Below are positions 21,296-32,560 of a stretch of DNA of 64,000 bases, one piece after another (position 1 is the stretch's first letter; every line of letters starts with the position of its first letter). The notes below the pieces were generated by a model that saw nothing but the letters and a program-made list of their open reading frames with translations, did no database searches and was not told the origin of the DNA. Source of the DNA: Dryomyza anilis (Eukaryota > Arthropoda > Insecta > Diptera > Dryomyzidae). Location of the stretch: NCBI GenBank assembly GCA_951804985.1, contig OX638136.1, positions 4,467,852-4,531,851 on the forward strand. The letters run 5' to 3'. The translations under genes and the position numbers were made by a program.

Positions 21296-24200
21296 AACGA
21301 GTCAGATCTGCGGGGCACGATCTGACTCCCATAACCGATTGCCCCAGAATCTCCATTTCACAAATTGCTCGAAAGTCGAATAGTTTAACTGTCAAGGGGC
21401 TAATTGATTGTGTAGCATATATGGTAACGTTGGATACAGGAGCTTCACACTCAATTATAAGAAGTAACCTTGTTAGGGACGAAATAGAGCCGCTTATCGG
21501 AATAAGATTGCAAACAGCGACAGGTGAAGAGGCTCCAATCAGAGGGAAAATTACCAAGGAAATCACTATTGGCACTACGACAGTTAAGCATGATTTTATA
21601 GTGGCGGAAATAGTAGACGAAATAATACTTGGCATGGACTTCATGATAAGAAACGGTTTCACACTAGATTTAACAAGAAAAATTTTGAGTTATGCCAACA
21701 CGGAGATCCAACTAAACATTGATTGTGACCAGAGCCCGAAAATTAAACAAGTTATTGCTCATAAAAATAGAAAAATACCACCTAATTCAGAAGCAATTGT
21801 TTGGGCGAAATTAAATGGAGATTGTGGGATAAGCAAGTTGTGGGTTATAGAAGCGAATGATGAGCAAATGAGCAGAAGTAATATTGTTGTCGGAAGAACA
21901 TTAGTAGAAGCGACAAAAGACAAAGTTGTTCCAATAAGAGTTCTCAACATGGAAAACTCGTCCAAATTAATTAAAAAGGGAACAGTGATAGGCCAGTGTC
22001 AAGAGGCATCAGCGATTATAAATTGTGAGTCAACTCCATCAAGAGACTACGGCACATCGCAAATAAACAAACAATCTACTCACAGGTATATAAATGATTG
22101 GACGAAGGATTTGACTGCCAAAGAAAAGAGTCAAGTGCAACAGCTAATTGACAAATATCGGTGTATATTTGCTGAAAAGGGCCAAAAGGATGGCAGAACT
22201 GCCATTGTAAAACATCGAATAGACACTGGTGATTCTAACCCAATTCGTCAAGCACCAAGAAGGGTACCATTTGCAAAAAGAGACGAAGTATCACATTTGG
22301 TTGAAGAAATGCACACAAATGGCGTGGTGGAACCATCTGAGAGTCCATGGAGTTCACCAGTAGTATTGGTGAAAAAGAAGGACGGTAGTACTCGGTTCTG
22401 CGTTGATTATCGAAAACTTAATGATGTCACCAAGAAAGATAGTTATCCACTGCCCAGAATCGATGACACCTTGGATACACTATCTAATGCTAAGTGGTTT
22501 TCAACGTTGGACTTGCAAAGCGGTTACTGGCAAGTAGAAATCGATAAAAAAGATCGAGAGAAGACCGCATTCAGTACTGGAGATGGACTATGGCAATTTT
22601 TGGTAATGCCATTTGGACTATGCAATGCCCCAGCAACATTCGAGCGGTTAATGGAGCACGTATTAAAAGGTTTACACTGGAAAACATGCCTAGTATACCT
22701 TGATGACATAATTGTTATGGGCAAGGATTTCAACGAACATCTAAGAAATCTAGAGGAAGTATTCCTTCGATTGAAAAATGCGGGTCTACAACTTAGCCCA
22801 AAGAAATGCTCACTTTTCAAGAAAGAAGTCAAGTATCTGGGTCATCGAGTCACCACGGAAGGAGTTCATACCGATGAAGATAAAATAGTTGCAGTAAAGG
22901 AGTGGCCCAGACCGCAAAACCTACATGACCTACGAAGTTTCTTGGGGCTATGTACATACTACAGGCGATTTGTTCCAGGTTTTGCCAATGTTGCTAGCAG
23001 TCTTCACGAATTAACAAGAAAGAACCGCGCATTTCAATGGGGTGATGATCAAGAAAGGGCGTTTTTGAAATTAAAAGATCTACTGTGCTCGGCACCAATT
23101 CTTGCGTATCCAATTCCAGGTGAGAAATTTATACTAGATACGGATGCAAGCGGATATGGAATAGGCGGAGTTCTCTCGCAAGTAATCAATGGGCAAGAAA
23201 AAGTGATCGCATACTACAGTAAAACCTTGTCCAAACCCGAGCGAAATTACTGTGTCACCAGGAGGGAGCTTCTTGCTGTAATCGAAAGTGTGAAAATTTT
23301 CCACAAATACCTGTACGGACAACAGTTTCACTTGAGAACCGATCACGCAGCACTGCGATGGTTACTTCAGTTCAAAGATCCGGAAGGCCAAATTGCGCGT
23401 TGGATAGAACGATTACAGAGCTACGATTTCTCAATCGAACATCGTAAAGGAGGAAATCATGGAAATGCAGATGCTCTGTCACGACGCCCATGTAAACTAG
23501 AATGCAGACATTGTTCAAGAGCGGAAGGAAAAGAAAACATAATTGACATTCGTTTGCTAAATGTTTTGCCCGATGAAAAATGGACTCCGGAACAAATTCA
23601 AATTGATCAAAAGAGTGATCCCGACCTCACAAAAATCATGATGTTCAAGGAACAGCAAAGAAAACCATCATGGGAAGATATAGCTGCGGACAGTCCAATA
23701 ACTAAAGCTTACTGGGCACAGTGGCAGAGCTTAAAGCTACAAGATGGTTGCTTATATCGTGTATGGGAAAATGAAGATGGCACATCCGCTCGAAGTTTGA
23801 TTGTTGTTCCCAAGTCAAAAATAAAAGTGATATTAGCAGAATACCATGGTGGATCTAGTGGTGGTCATTTGGGCATTAATAAAACGGTCGAGAAGGTAAA
23901 GAAACGTTTTTATTGGATTGGATGCCAAGAGTCAGTCGCCGATTGGATTCGCAGTTGTCCGCAATGTGTACCAGCAAAAGGACCGACAGTCAGAAGTCGC
24001 GGCAGGATGCATCAGTACAACGTGGGAGCACCATTCGAGCGTATTGCCATGGATGTCGCCGGGCCGTTTCCAATCAGTGATGCGGGTAATAAGTATGTCC
24101 TTGTCGTCATTGACTATTTCAGCAAGTGGCCTGAAGTGTATCCCATGCCGAATCAAGAAGCCACAACAGTAGCGGATGCATTAGTTAACAACTGGGTAAG

Positions 24201-24888
24201 CCGTTTTGGAGTACCGTTGGAATTGCATTCAGATCAAGGAAAAAATTTTGAGTCTGCAGTTTTTAAGGAAGTATGCAAAATCCTCAACATACACAAAACA
24301 CGAACAAGGCCTTTGCACCCGCAATCAGACGGCATGGTGGAGAGATTCAATCGGACTTTGGAAGAGTATCTGAGAAAAGTGGTTGATAAAAATCAAAAAG
24401 ATTGAGATACACACATACCACTATTTCTCATGGCTTATCGAACGGCGGTTCATGATACCACAGCAGCTTCACCATCTAAAATAGTTTTTGGAACAGACTT
24501 AAGATTACCTGCGGATTTAAAGTTTGGTGCGAGTCCTTCAGCTGGAATTCCTGTACACAATTATGTTTACAGAAAAAGTGAAAAAATGAACGAAGTGCAT
24601 CAGTTTGTAAGACAGCGTACACAATTTGCGAGTGATAAGATGAAGGCCAGATACGACTTGCGCACAAATTCAGAGGGATTTACGGAAGGACAACTTGTTT
24701 TGCTCTATAACCCACAAAGGAAGAAAGGCTTATCCCCTAAGCTACAAACACACTGGGAAGGACCATACAAGATAATTAAAAGAATTAACGATGTCGTGTA
24801 TCGGATTCAGAATACTGCAGGCGTTAGAAGAAAAATGAAAGTGGTACATTTAGAAAGGTTGGCGCCGTTTAGAGAGAGAGAGGATTAA
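21268..24888 (+). pseudogene. pol: Pol polyprotein (protease, RT, RNase H, integrase) with one premature TGA
   Basis: The frame is entered by -1 frameshifting. Numbering from the ATG at 21421: protease DTGAS at residues 5-9; reverse transcriptase with FCVDYRKLN and YLDD at 426-429; RNase H starting LDTDASG (D573); integrase zinc finger HX..H..CPQC from H809; catalytic D878, D938 and E974 (35 residues between the last two, the classic DD35E). TGA at 24403-24405 stands where the related relic at 50.9 kb has a Trp codon (KNQKD then WD). The same frame continues open to TAA 24886-24888 with a GPYKI..VHLERL C-terminal module. Translation would stop about 160 residues early, leaving the catalytic core complete but removing the integrase tail. 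Confidence 0.9.
21271..21328 (+). promoter_or_regulatory. -1 ribosomal frameshift signal (gag to pol)
   Basis: A canonical X_XXY_YYZ heptamer, A_AAT_TTC, occupies 21271-21277 in the gag frame. The pol frame is closed by TAG at 21265-21267 and opens one codon before the heptamer. A perfect 10-bp inverted repeat (GAGTCAGATC / GATCTGACTC, 21299-21308 and 21319-21328, 10-base loop) follows. The 21-base spacer is longer than the usual 5-9, so the role of the stem is less certain than that of the heptamer. Confidence 0.78.
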
Positions 24889-24889
24889 C

Positions 24890-24925
24890 ATCTGTTCGAG
24901 ACGAACAGATTTAGGTGGAGGGCAG
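24890..24925 (+). other. Hairpin and polypurine tract before the 3' LTR
   Basis: ATCTGTTCG-AGA-CGAACAGAT (24890-24910) is a perfect 9-bp stem starting directly after the pol stop. GGTGGAGGGCAG then abuts the LTR as a purine-rich tract, the expected plus-strand primer. The inner six pairs and the AGA loop recur in the old relative at 50487-50501. Confidence 0.7.
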
Positions 24926-25474
24926 TGTTACGAAAAGAGGTAATTTGCTCCACTGTGCAAGCAATCAACAATAATAAATGAGACGCAAGACAATTCAGCG
25001 CACTAAGCAATGTGTTAGAAAGAGACGGAAGATCATTCAGCGCACTGAGGCAGTGTGCGAGAAAGAGATGGAAGATCATCGCATTAAAACACATGAGTGC
25101 GAATGAGATGCCAATAGCATGCGTCATTCACGAAACGAGTAGAAGGTTCTCGAAACAAGTCGAAACTTGTCGAAACGTGTCGAACTGATGCATGCAGTAT
25201 ATAAGGCCGCGCATCTGAGCCACTGTACTTCAGTTGTAATTTAATAGTGAACTAGTGCGTCTCGTGAGTGAACATTGTAAAGATAAATTGTAGTAATTCA
25301 GCAGTTGATATAAGTGATTATTCTTTAAGTTGTTATTTAAATTAATAAAGTTAATTAATACTAGTTGAAATAATACTAGTTAAAACCAAATATAAGTGCG
25401 TTTTTTTTATTTTGTACACAATCCAGCGATACGAACTCGTAGAACAGTTTTCCGTAGACTGAATTTTCGTAACA
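24926..25474 (+). repeat. 3' LTR of the Mdg3-like element
   Basis: It is the 549-bp partner of 19253-19801. AATAAA at 25344-25349 is the likely polyadenylation signal. Confidence 0.95.
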
Positions 25475-26368
25475 ATATATATACCTAATAAAACTGTTTG
25501 TACACACAAAAAATGTAATATTTACCATTTCTTTTGCGAAGAACTCATTTTTAACTCACAGTCTATCTCCAACGCAAAACACAAATAGAGTAAAAACATA
25601 CCGCCTGCTTTGATAGTTATTTTCGCGCGTTAGCTTTTTACAAAATTCAACATTTTTCGTTACGTTGTCACATGCGTCTGTATGACAGTTGTTTCCGCTT
25701 TACAAAATTCAAAAAGTGAGTCCCACGGACGTGAGTGACTACTTTCGCCTATTGTCGAGATACAATATCTGGCTATAATGGAATTATGATTATTATTCAT
25801 AATGTTAATTATAAATAGTAAAAATTGTTAACTGAACATGGATTATCTGTTTGATCCAACATGTTGTATCGTTAATGTAACCATAGTATAATAGCTTGTT
25901 AGAATATCTCGATGTCTTGTTAAATTAAAGTTTCAATAAAATGTATGTACAAAAAAAAACATTTTTTTTTTAATTTAAGGACTACTTTTGAATGATTTTT
26001 TTAGAATTTCGGATCTAATGATAAATAAGAAAGCGATATATGATTATCAAGATCATTGCCCATACTAAAATTTGAAACTTTTTTCAATATTTACTACTGT
26101 GGTAAATATTTTTTTATAGTTCGCCGACACGCCCGTATTTGTTGACTACCGAATCGAACTTAGCTCAAATCGATGAAAACCGGGTCGACGAGCTATTGGA
26201 ATAATTGATTGCTTAGAAAAGCGAAGTGAGCTATGAGATGGGGTTTTTCTCGCTCAGTACTTTTTATAAAAAAGTTACTTGTTTATATTTATAATATCTT
26301 ACAACTCGGCCATCCTATCATATCAGTGTCTCAGCGATAAATGAATGCCTTATTAAAACGTATTATCA

Positions 26369-26537
26369 AGACCACAACCACACAGCTTCACAAAACCACA
26401 CAGCTTCATCAGACCACACAGCTTCATCAAACCACACACAGATTCATCAGACCACACAGCTTCATCAAACTACACAGTTTCATTAGACCATCTGTGTGGT
26501 CTAATCAAACCACACAAATTCATCAGACCACACAGAT
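26369..26537. repeat. 18-bp minisatellite, unit 3, with an inverted segment
   Basis: It is as in units 1 and 2, but TCTGTGTGGTCT at 26491-26502 is the reverse complement of the normal AGACCACACAGA. The array end is also shortened. Confidence 0.85.
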
Positions 26538-26796
26538 TAAGAATTTGGAAGAACACACAGCATCCAAATTCTTAACAACAACAAAAACAAAACATCTGTG
26601 TGATCAGCATCCAAATGTTCAGAATTTGGAATATCAAACAGCAACCAAATTCTCAACAAAAAAAAAACACTTTTGGAAGAACACACAGCATCCAAAAATT
26701 TAGAACTTGGAAGATCACACAGCATCCAAATTCTAAACAGACAAACATTTTTGTTTGAACATTTTGAAACAATATATAATTGCCATGCTCAAATGA

Positions 26797-27089
26797 GAAT
26801 CTGTCTTACAACAAGACTTTGAAAAATTCGCTCCAGAACACGCACAATAGATCAAAACTAGTTAGTACAACAACAAACGAGCAACAGCACACCTAATTCG
26901 CAATTGCAAAACAATAAAAATTCGCCGGCCAACGCCACAAATTATTAAAACTACATCAACATATATAAACCAATTCAATGTTATCAATTTGTATTCTCAC
27001 CAATATTTCAGCTTGTCAGCTGCTTGTATAGGCTCCAAACTTGTTTAGTTCACTTGTGTAGTATTTCTATCAATAACAACATACCTATA
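26797..27089. other. Non-coding junction after the triplication
   Basis: This stretch is A/C-rich, then AT-rich. No ORF, TIR or LTR boundary is recognised. It may hold the decayed end of the gag/integrase relic to its right. Confidence 0.5.
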
Positions 27090-28400
27090 ATTCCTTGAAC
27101 TTTTTTTTTATACATAGAAACTTCGATATTTTGATAATAATTCTCTTGACTATCCACTTGCCGGATGCACCACTTTCACCAGAAAAAATCATCGTTAATA
27201 CACTGTCAAAGCGCCTTATTACGATCATTAAACATCTGCGCCTGATTCCTGCTTTGTTGATCTTACCGCTCCTTAACACGTTTTCGTAGATCGTCCAACG
27301 GAACCTCCTCCTCATCATTGATAAAGATATATAACGCACTTCCCAAATGATATTTTGGATTAAAAGAAAACCACAACTTCCGAGGTTTTTGTTATGATAC
27401 TCCATGTTCATTGGCATTCAAACTCCATTGTAACGATGGAACGTGGTCAACCTAATCAGGACTGCCCGTCATAACGCCGTCATAATGTGTTTGATACGAC
27501 TTTCCTTGCAAAACATTTGAAACTATTTTGATGTAAAAGGAGCCACCCATCATCTGTCGCCATTCCAAGAAATTGAGCAACATCTGTAAACACCTTAATA
27601 TATGCCCTTGACGTTGCATTTCGTACTTTCGGAAATGGGCCGATATAGTCAACGTGCACGCGTCCATTATATTTCCAACAGAAAAAACTTCATTACCACC
27701 AAATCCAATTAATTTGTATTGTTGCTTTCTAGGATATTTGCATTCTCGAACGAAGTGTCCGGGTTGACGACAATTGAAGCAGGTAGGTGGATCTAGGTTA
27801 CCATGCAAGCAACGAGGTTCATCAAAACAGTTTCTTTTAAAGAAACTTGACTGCGGGCGATCTTTTATTTGTTCGATTACACTCATATGTCCTTTAATAT
27901 GATGAAGTTCTTGCATTGATTTGCATTGAGGAATGTACGCAGTGACGGCGTTTATCAATTCTTTATCTTTTAAACCAGACACTATGCAGTTCATCGCGCA
28001 TTCGTCACTAAATCCAGGCTAATAAATCCAGCTAAGGCTAAAACATCATAAAAATATTTCTCGATGCCTTCATCACTGCCCCTCGCACAATTACCGATCG
28101 AAACGCGTTTGTTAATAGCGATTTAAACGAACACCCAGAGAACATGCAGCCTCCTCGAGGCGCAGTACCGCACAAAACATCTCTGTTTGGTCATCACATT
28201 TAAAAATATGTTTGACGCGTTCATCTTTCTTAATCCACTCGCACGCAGTAATGTTATCATTTGAAGAATTGAAAATTGGAATCATTCGCTTACATTCATC
28301 GAATCTACACACTAATGTGTGTGAAATGGATAAAGAACTTGAATTTAAAGTTGACGACAACATTAGTTCATTTACAACGCTGTCATTCGCGTCACTTTCT
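27090..28400 (-). pseudogene. LTR-retrotransposon relic: gag with zinc knuckle fused by deletion to integrase
   Basis: Read on the minus strand, a Gag-like segment (about 28363-28112, with CEWIKKDERVKHIFKC) is followed, after a frame break, by a second Gag part (27994-27700, with SGLKDKELINAVTAYIP) and a CCHC knuckle CFNCRQPGHFVREC. About 40 codons further, in another frame, comes an integrase-like core start (VHVDYIGPFPK, about 27665-27630), then decayed sequence to about 27090. Protease, RT and RNase H are absent, so an internal deletion of over 1.5 kb is inferred. No LTRs were found. The clade is uncertain. Confidence 0.6.
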
Positions 28401-28514
28401 CTTCTCGAAGTTCATCATTTTTCTCTCTCTCTCTCTGCTAGATGGATCTCCCTTTCAGCGAGACTTCGTTCTCCCTTCTCGTTTGGTTGCTGTAATAAGT
28501 ATTGCCAGATTAAA

Positions 28515-29217
28515 CCAGTTGGGAAGGTTAGATCACATGGGAAATTTTAAAGTAGGTGTAATTATGATAGTTAGGATTATCAAAATTATAGTCGGTCTAA
28601 GCCGACTATAAATACCCTACACATATGTGTGGTTACCATTCAAAGTGATATATAGGTCACCAGAGTATACGAATCCTGAAAATAACTACAAACATTCAAT
28701 CGCTGACGAATTTCCATTCATTTGATACCCATATTTACAAATGGGTAGGTGTACCGAATTTCGATTTTTTTTTTGTGAACCACAAGTCTTTTCGCCGGAA
28801 AACATTATTATCATGTATTTGAGCATGATATCAATATATATTTGACCAAAAAAGTTTACCTAAGCACGTATACATAAAAATTGATCTTTATATGTACATT
28901 TTATATGAGGTATTTGAACATAAGTGGTCGGATCATAGGTCACGGTGGACCGATCTCGCCAATTTTTTCGCACATACAGCGTAGATATATTAGTAATCTA
29001 AGTTATAAGTTTCATTTATCTAGCTCTTCAATTTTAAAAGTAGTAGGGATTTCAACAGACAGACAGACAGACGGACAGACAGACATCGCTAAATCGACTC
29101 AGGAGGTCATGCTGATCAAGAATATATATACTTTTCCATACCGGAGATGCTTCCTTCTGGGTGTTACAAACGGCGTACCAAACTGAATATACCCTTTCAC
29201 TCTTAGTGTAGGGTATA
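28515..29217 (-). repeat. mini-me/DINE-1-like repeat, family A
   Basis: This is a complete reverse copy with hairpin, inverted internal start, GACA/GACG tract (about 29056-29085), core and 5' end. It has small insertions relative to the copies in the triplication. Confidence 0.88.
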
Positions 29218-29220
29218 AAA

Positions 29221-29425
29221 ATTCGTAAGTTTTAAATAATTTTTTGTTTTTTATCTGAAATTTGTTTGTTGGTAACACGACATGTTTTCGCGAGTCGTTT
29301 AACGTAAGATCCATCAAAATCAACGTAAGGGCTTGACGGGAGGAATGTGTGAAGATATGAAATACAACTTTACAGATGATGTGAGAGCACTCAGTCACGT
29401 CACATCGAGATGCAATATCTGGCTG
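29221..29425 (-). mobile_element. Diverged PIF/Harbinger end fragment
   Basis: From about 29305 the sequence is a diverged reverse complement of the left end of the Harbinger element. It ends GAGATGCAATATCTGGCTG (17/19 to the TIR) followed by TAA at 29426-29428. The TAA is the one in the mini-me 5' start (CACTAAGAGTG), and mini-me sequence resumes to about 29460. It therefore looks like a separate, older Harbinger-type insertion into a mini-me. The opposite TIR is not recognisable. Confidence 0.6.
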
Positions 29426-29428
29426 TAA

Positions 29429-30756
29429 GAGTGCAAGGGTATGTTCAGTTTGGTACGCCGCACAGTGGTTCGGCTTCATACAAACGGCGGAAAAAACAAT
29501 AAGGAGTTGGCAGAAATCTATAAAATTTTGAACACAGTGTCTTGGATGGATACTGATCTCATATATGTAACGCAATTAAAAATTGATTAATATTTAGAGG
29601 GCGTATCCATAGAATGTAATACTTTTCTATGAGATTTTTATAAATTTTGGAATATAAGTAACCTATATAATAAATTTTCAATATCTCGATAATATTTCGA
29701 ATCTGAAAATTTACGCATACGCCTACTATAAAGCTATTGAACACTATTGATGATTAATATGCAATAACTTTTAAACAAATGATCCGATTTTACTAAAAAA
29801 AAACTGGCATATTCATAAAAATACAGGTAACAAATACACGTGATTAAACTTCAACCAGTGGTTCCCAAATATTTATAAAACAACAAATTACCTTATTAAA
29901 ATTTATAAAATTGCTGAAACTATGTAACATAGTTGTATATAACACCATTTATATATTAATAATACGAATTAAAAAAAGTAATTGCAGTGATTCTCAACAT
30001 AAAATATAATGAAAATCGTTTTTCCTGAATATTGTCCTCCATTAAGTTGATGCTAATCTTATTCACTACAATTTTGCCGTACAGTGTAAACGATTAAAAA
30101 GGAGTCATACAATGTTCAGCAAAACTTTCCCCATAAAAAACTATGATGGGTCTTCAAATAACATAAACTCCTTAGACCCACCCAGTAAAAATATGTACAT
30201 TATAATATATGTTTCATATAAAATTTATTAAAAAAAAAATATCTTTTCCTTTCGTAGGCTGATACTGCTTCTCAAATATCTCAAAATATTGCAAAAAGTT
30301 GCACACAAAAAATACAAATATGTTAGCTAACATATTAGGCTACGTTTTGGTATAGGTTTGAGCTTGAAGGATATTGATGTTTTTTTTTTGTAATTACATT
30401 AGTATATGATATTTAAAAATAAAAAATTAATAAAATATTCCGCGAAAATAGTCGCTATAAAAACTAACATTTTGTTTTTGAAATTATGTTTTTTAATGAC
30501 TAACACATTCCTCTTTTAGAATAAAAAAACTTAATTATATGCTTGTAAATATTTTTAAAATATTACTATTTTAATTAGGGAATTTATTTTACTTGTTTCA
30601 CAATTTCAGAATCAGTACAGTTTAGAAGTTGCAAAACATATGAGAACATGATCCAAATTGCACATAATTTTTGTAGAAGATGACTAAATTAACTGACTAT
30701 TTCAAAATTTAAAAAGCCTACTTTTTTAAAATAGATTTTTTCCGCACCTGTACCAT
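29429..30756. other. AT-rich spacer; no gene recognised
   Basis: A short mini-me fragment (to about 29460) is followed by about 1.3 kb of AT-rich sequence. I see no convincing ORF, terminal repeat or RNA gene. The small frames are at chance level. Confidence 0.6.
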
Positions 30757-31298
30757 TGTGCGACGTTTGTAACACTCAGAAGGAAGCATATCCGGTATGA
30801 AAAAGTATATATATTTTTTCTGTCTGTTGAAATCCCTACTACTTAAAAATTGCAGAGTTAGATCAATGAAACTTCTAATTTGGATTACTTATATACCTAT
30901 TACTTATATACTTATATTGGCGTGATTGGTCCATTGAGACCTGTAATCCAACCACTTATATTCAAATATCTCATATCAAATATACATCTACATATCAATT
31001 TTACTTTATACGGGCAAATGTGATTTTTTTTGCCAAATAAACATTGACTTCATGCTCAAATACATGAAAATGATGTTTTCAGCGATCGCAAGTTTGTAGT
31101 TATTTTCGAGATTCGTATAACCTGGTGAACTATTTACCATTTTGAATGGTAACCGCGTACATTATCACATATGGGTAAGGTATTTATAGTCGGCTTAGAC
31201 CGACTATAATTTTCATAATTCTTACTAACTTCATCACACAAACTATCACAATAACCCTACTTTTAAATTTCCCATGTGATCTAACCTTCCCAACTGTT
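30757..31298 (+). repeat. mini-me/DINE-1-like repeat, family A, degraded (second array, unit a)
   Basis: It lacks the 5' end and most of the (GTCY)n tract. It keeps AACACTCAGAAGGAAGC, the AATCCCTACTACTT block, the inverted internal start, the TAGTCGGCTTAGACCGACTA hairpin and the end CCCAACTG. Confidence 0.78.
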
Positions 31299-31354
31299 TT
31301 TTTTTTCTCTTTTTCTATTCTTTATTCCTTTAGCTATGTTTTTTCCTAGCCTTT

Positions 31355-31960
31355 CGTTAGGAGTATAAAATTCTAGAAATATTCGTTTGACTACCTTCAA
31401 AGACAATGTTATGAATTTGGTCGTTCGTTATATAGCGTTTTCGTTAAACCGCGTATTTGTTGTACCGGGATTTGACTGTATATATATGCTGAGGTATGTG
31501 CGTGTGTTTTCTAAAAATCGTATGTTGCGCAATACGGTGGTTAAGGATCAACCAAAAATAAGTCGCATACAATTATAAAATCAAATAAAATATAAGATAT
31601 CAAATAAATATGAAAATACAATACTACATAATCAATTTACTTAATCCCAACTAAAATGTTTTGTTTAATATCCTAATTAACTAAAATATTTATGTAATAT
31701 CTTAATTTAATAATTTTGTTTTCCAACTTTAATAAATTCGTACTTAAAAATTTGTTTCCAACTAAAATGTTTTTTTTTTTAATATCCCAATTTAAGAAAT
31801 TGGTTTTCAATTAAAAATGATATAGTTAATATCATAATTGATGTCGATGTGTTTTCAACTAAATGGTTTAAGGTGTTAATTTAAAAAACCTCTTGTAATA
31901 ATTTTCTTCTGGATTGCAATTTGTAATAGTTAGCATCAAGCCAACTGATAAGTCCCATTG
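31355..31960 (+). repeat. REP-X copy 2 (second array, unit a)
   Basis: It begins GAGTATAAAATTCTAG (last codons of the 88-codon ORF only). The pogo-like end finishes ATTTGACTG at 31478, then the AT-rich tail and the segment that on the minus strand reads PMGLISWLDAN (about 31965-31930). That reverse segment is open in a 65-codon frame (32078-31881), but I do not recognise it. Confidence 0.65.
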
Positions 31961-32560
31961 GCAAGGACAATAGTAAGGATTCGCCGGTTCTGGCCCCAAT
32001 GGGCTCCATGGAGCACATTGTAGTTATTGTAAATGAATTTTTAACATAGATGTTGTTATTGATTTCAAAAGTGATCATTTTTTAACATAGTTGTTGTTAG
32101 TATAGTCAATAGGGATCATAGGGAATCAAGCGATAAGATTTAAAAATGCAAAGATATTATTTTGGCAAGATTTTGCGTGCGTCGGCATCAGTTGTTAAGA
32201 CAACAAAAAATCATAGGTAATATGTAGACACACACCACGCTAAAAAACAAAATATTTGCAATTAGCAATCGAAGTAGGCTTAAAGAGTTTCAAAGATATT
32301 GAAGAATATCCATAACAATTTAAAGTATATTTTAAATTTAAATAATGTTTTTAATATTTTGTTATTTGTAAAAATTATCAGAAAATAAGGCAATTAAGTT
32401 TAAAATATTTAAATTTTCTATTCGGCATTCTATTTCTGTTTTCAATGATAATTTTTCGATAACACTCGCACAGTATGTTAACAAACATGTAATAACAAGG
32501 CTATATTCTTTGTGTAGACCCAAAAATAAAGTAGTAACTATTGACGGTATTGTAACGTTT
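31961..32560. other. Spacer of second array, unit a
   Basis: This AT-rich spacer ends in a segment (about 32330-32560, with TGTGTAGACCCAAAAATAAA) that recurs at about 34035-34275. It supports a tandem origin for this region. No gene was found. Confidence 0.6.

Larger units (their letters stand above)
19253..25474 (+). mobile_element. Ty3/gypsy LTR retrotransposon, Mdg3-like, young (6222 bp)
   Basis: TGTTACG...CGTAACA LTRs of 549 bp bound a tRNA-Leu primer site, a gag with SAP and CCHC motifs, pol in the -1 frame, and a purine-rich tract. The 4-bp target ATAT is duplicated (19249-19252 and 25475-25478); copy 2 of the unit shows the empty site. The LTRs differ at two positions that I can find, so the insertion is recent and later than the triplication. 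No env gene is present. One TGA codon interrupts integrase, so this copy may be non-autonomous. Confidence 0.95.
15388..25775 (+). mobile_element. PIF/Harbinger DNA transposon, copy 3, split by an LTR element
   Basis: TIRs and TAA flanks are at 15385-15387 and 25776-25778. Subtracting the 6226-bp insertion gives 4162 bp, exactly the length of copy 2. Confidence 0.92.
14594..26796 (+). repeat. Segmental tandem duplication, unit 3 (12203 bp with insertion)
   Basis: It is colinear with unit 2 and is expanded by the Mdg3-type element plus its 4-bp duplication. Without that insertion it is about 5977 bp. The array ends at 26796, where AAATGA joins unrelated GAATCTGTC. Confidence 0.92.

Noticed and set aside
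27095..28611. Several + strand ORFs around 27.1 and 28.2-28.6 kb
   Set aside because: They lie opposite the gag/integrase relic or across mini-me ends. No motif supports them.
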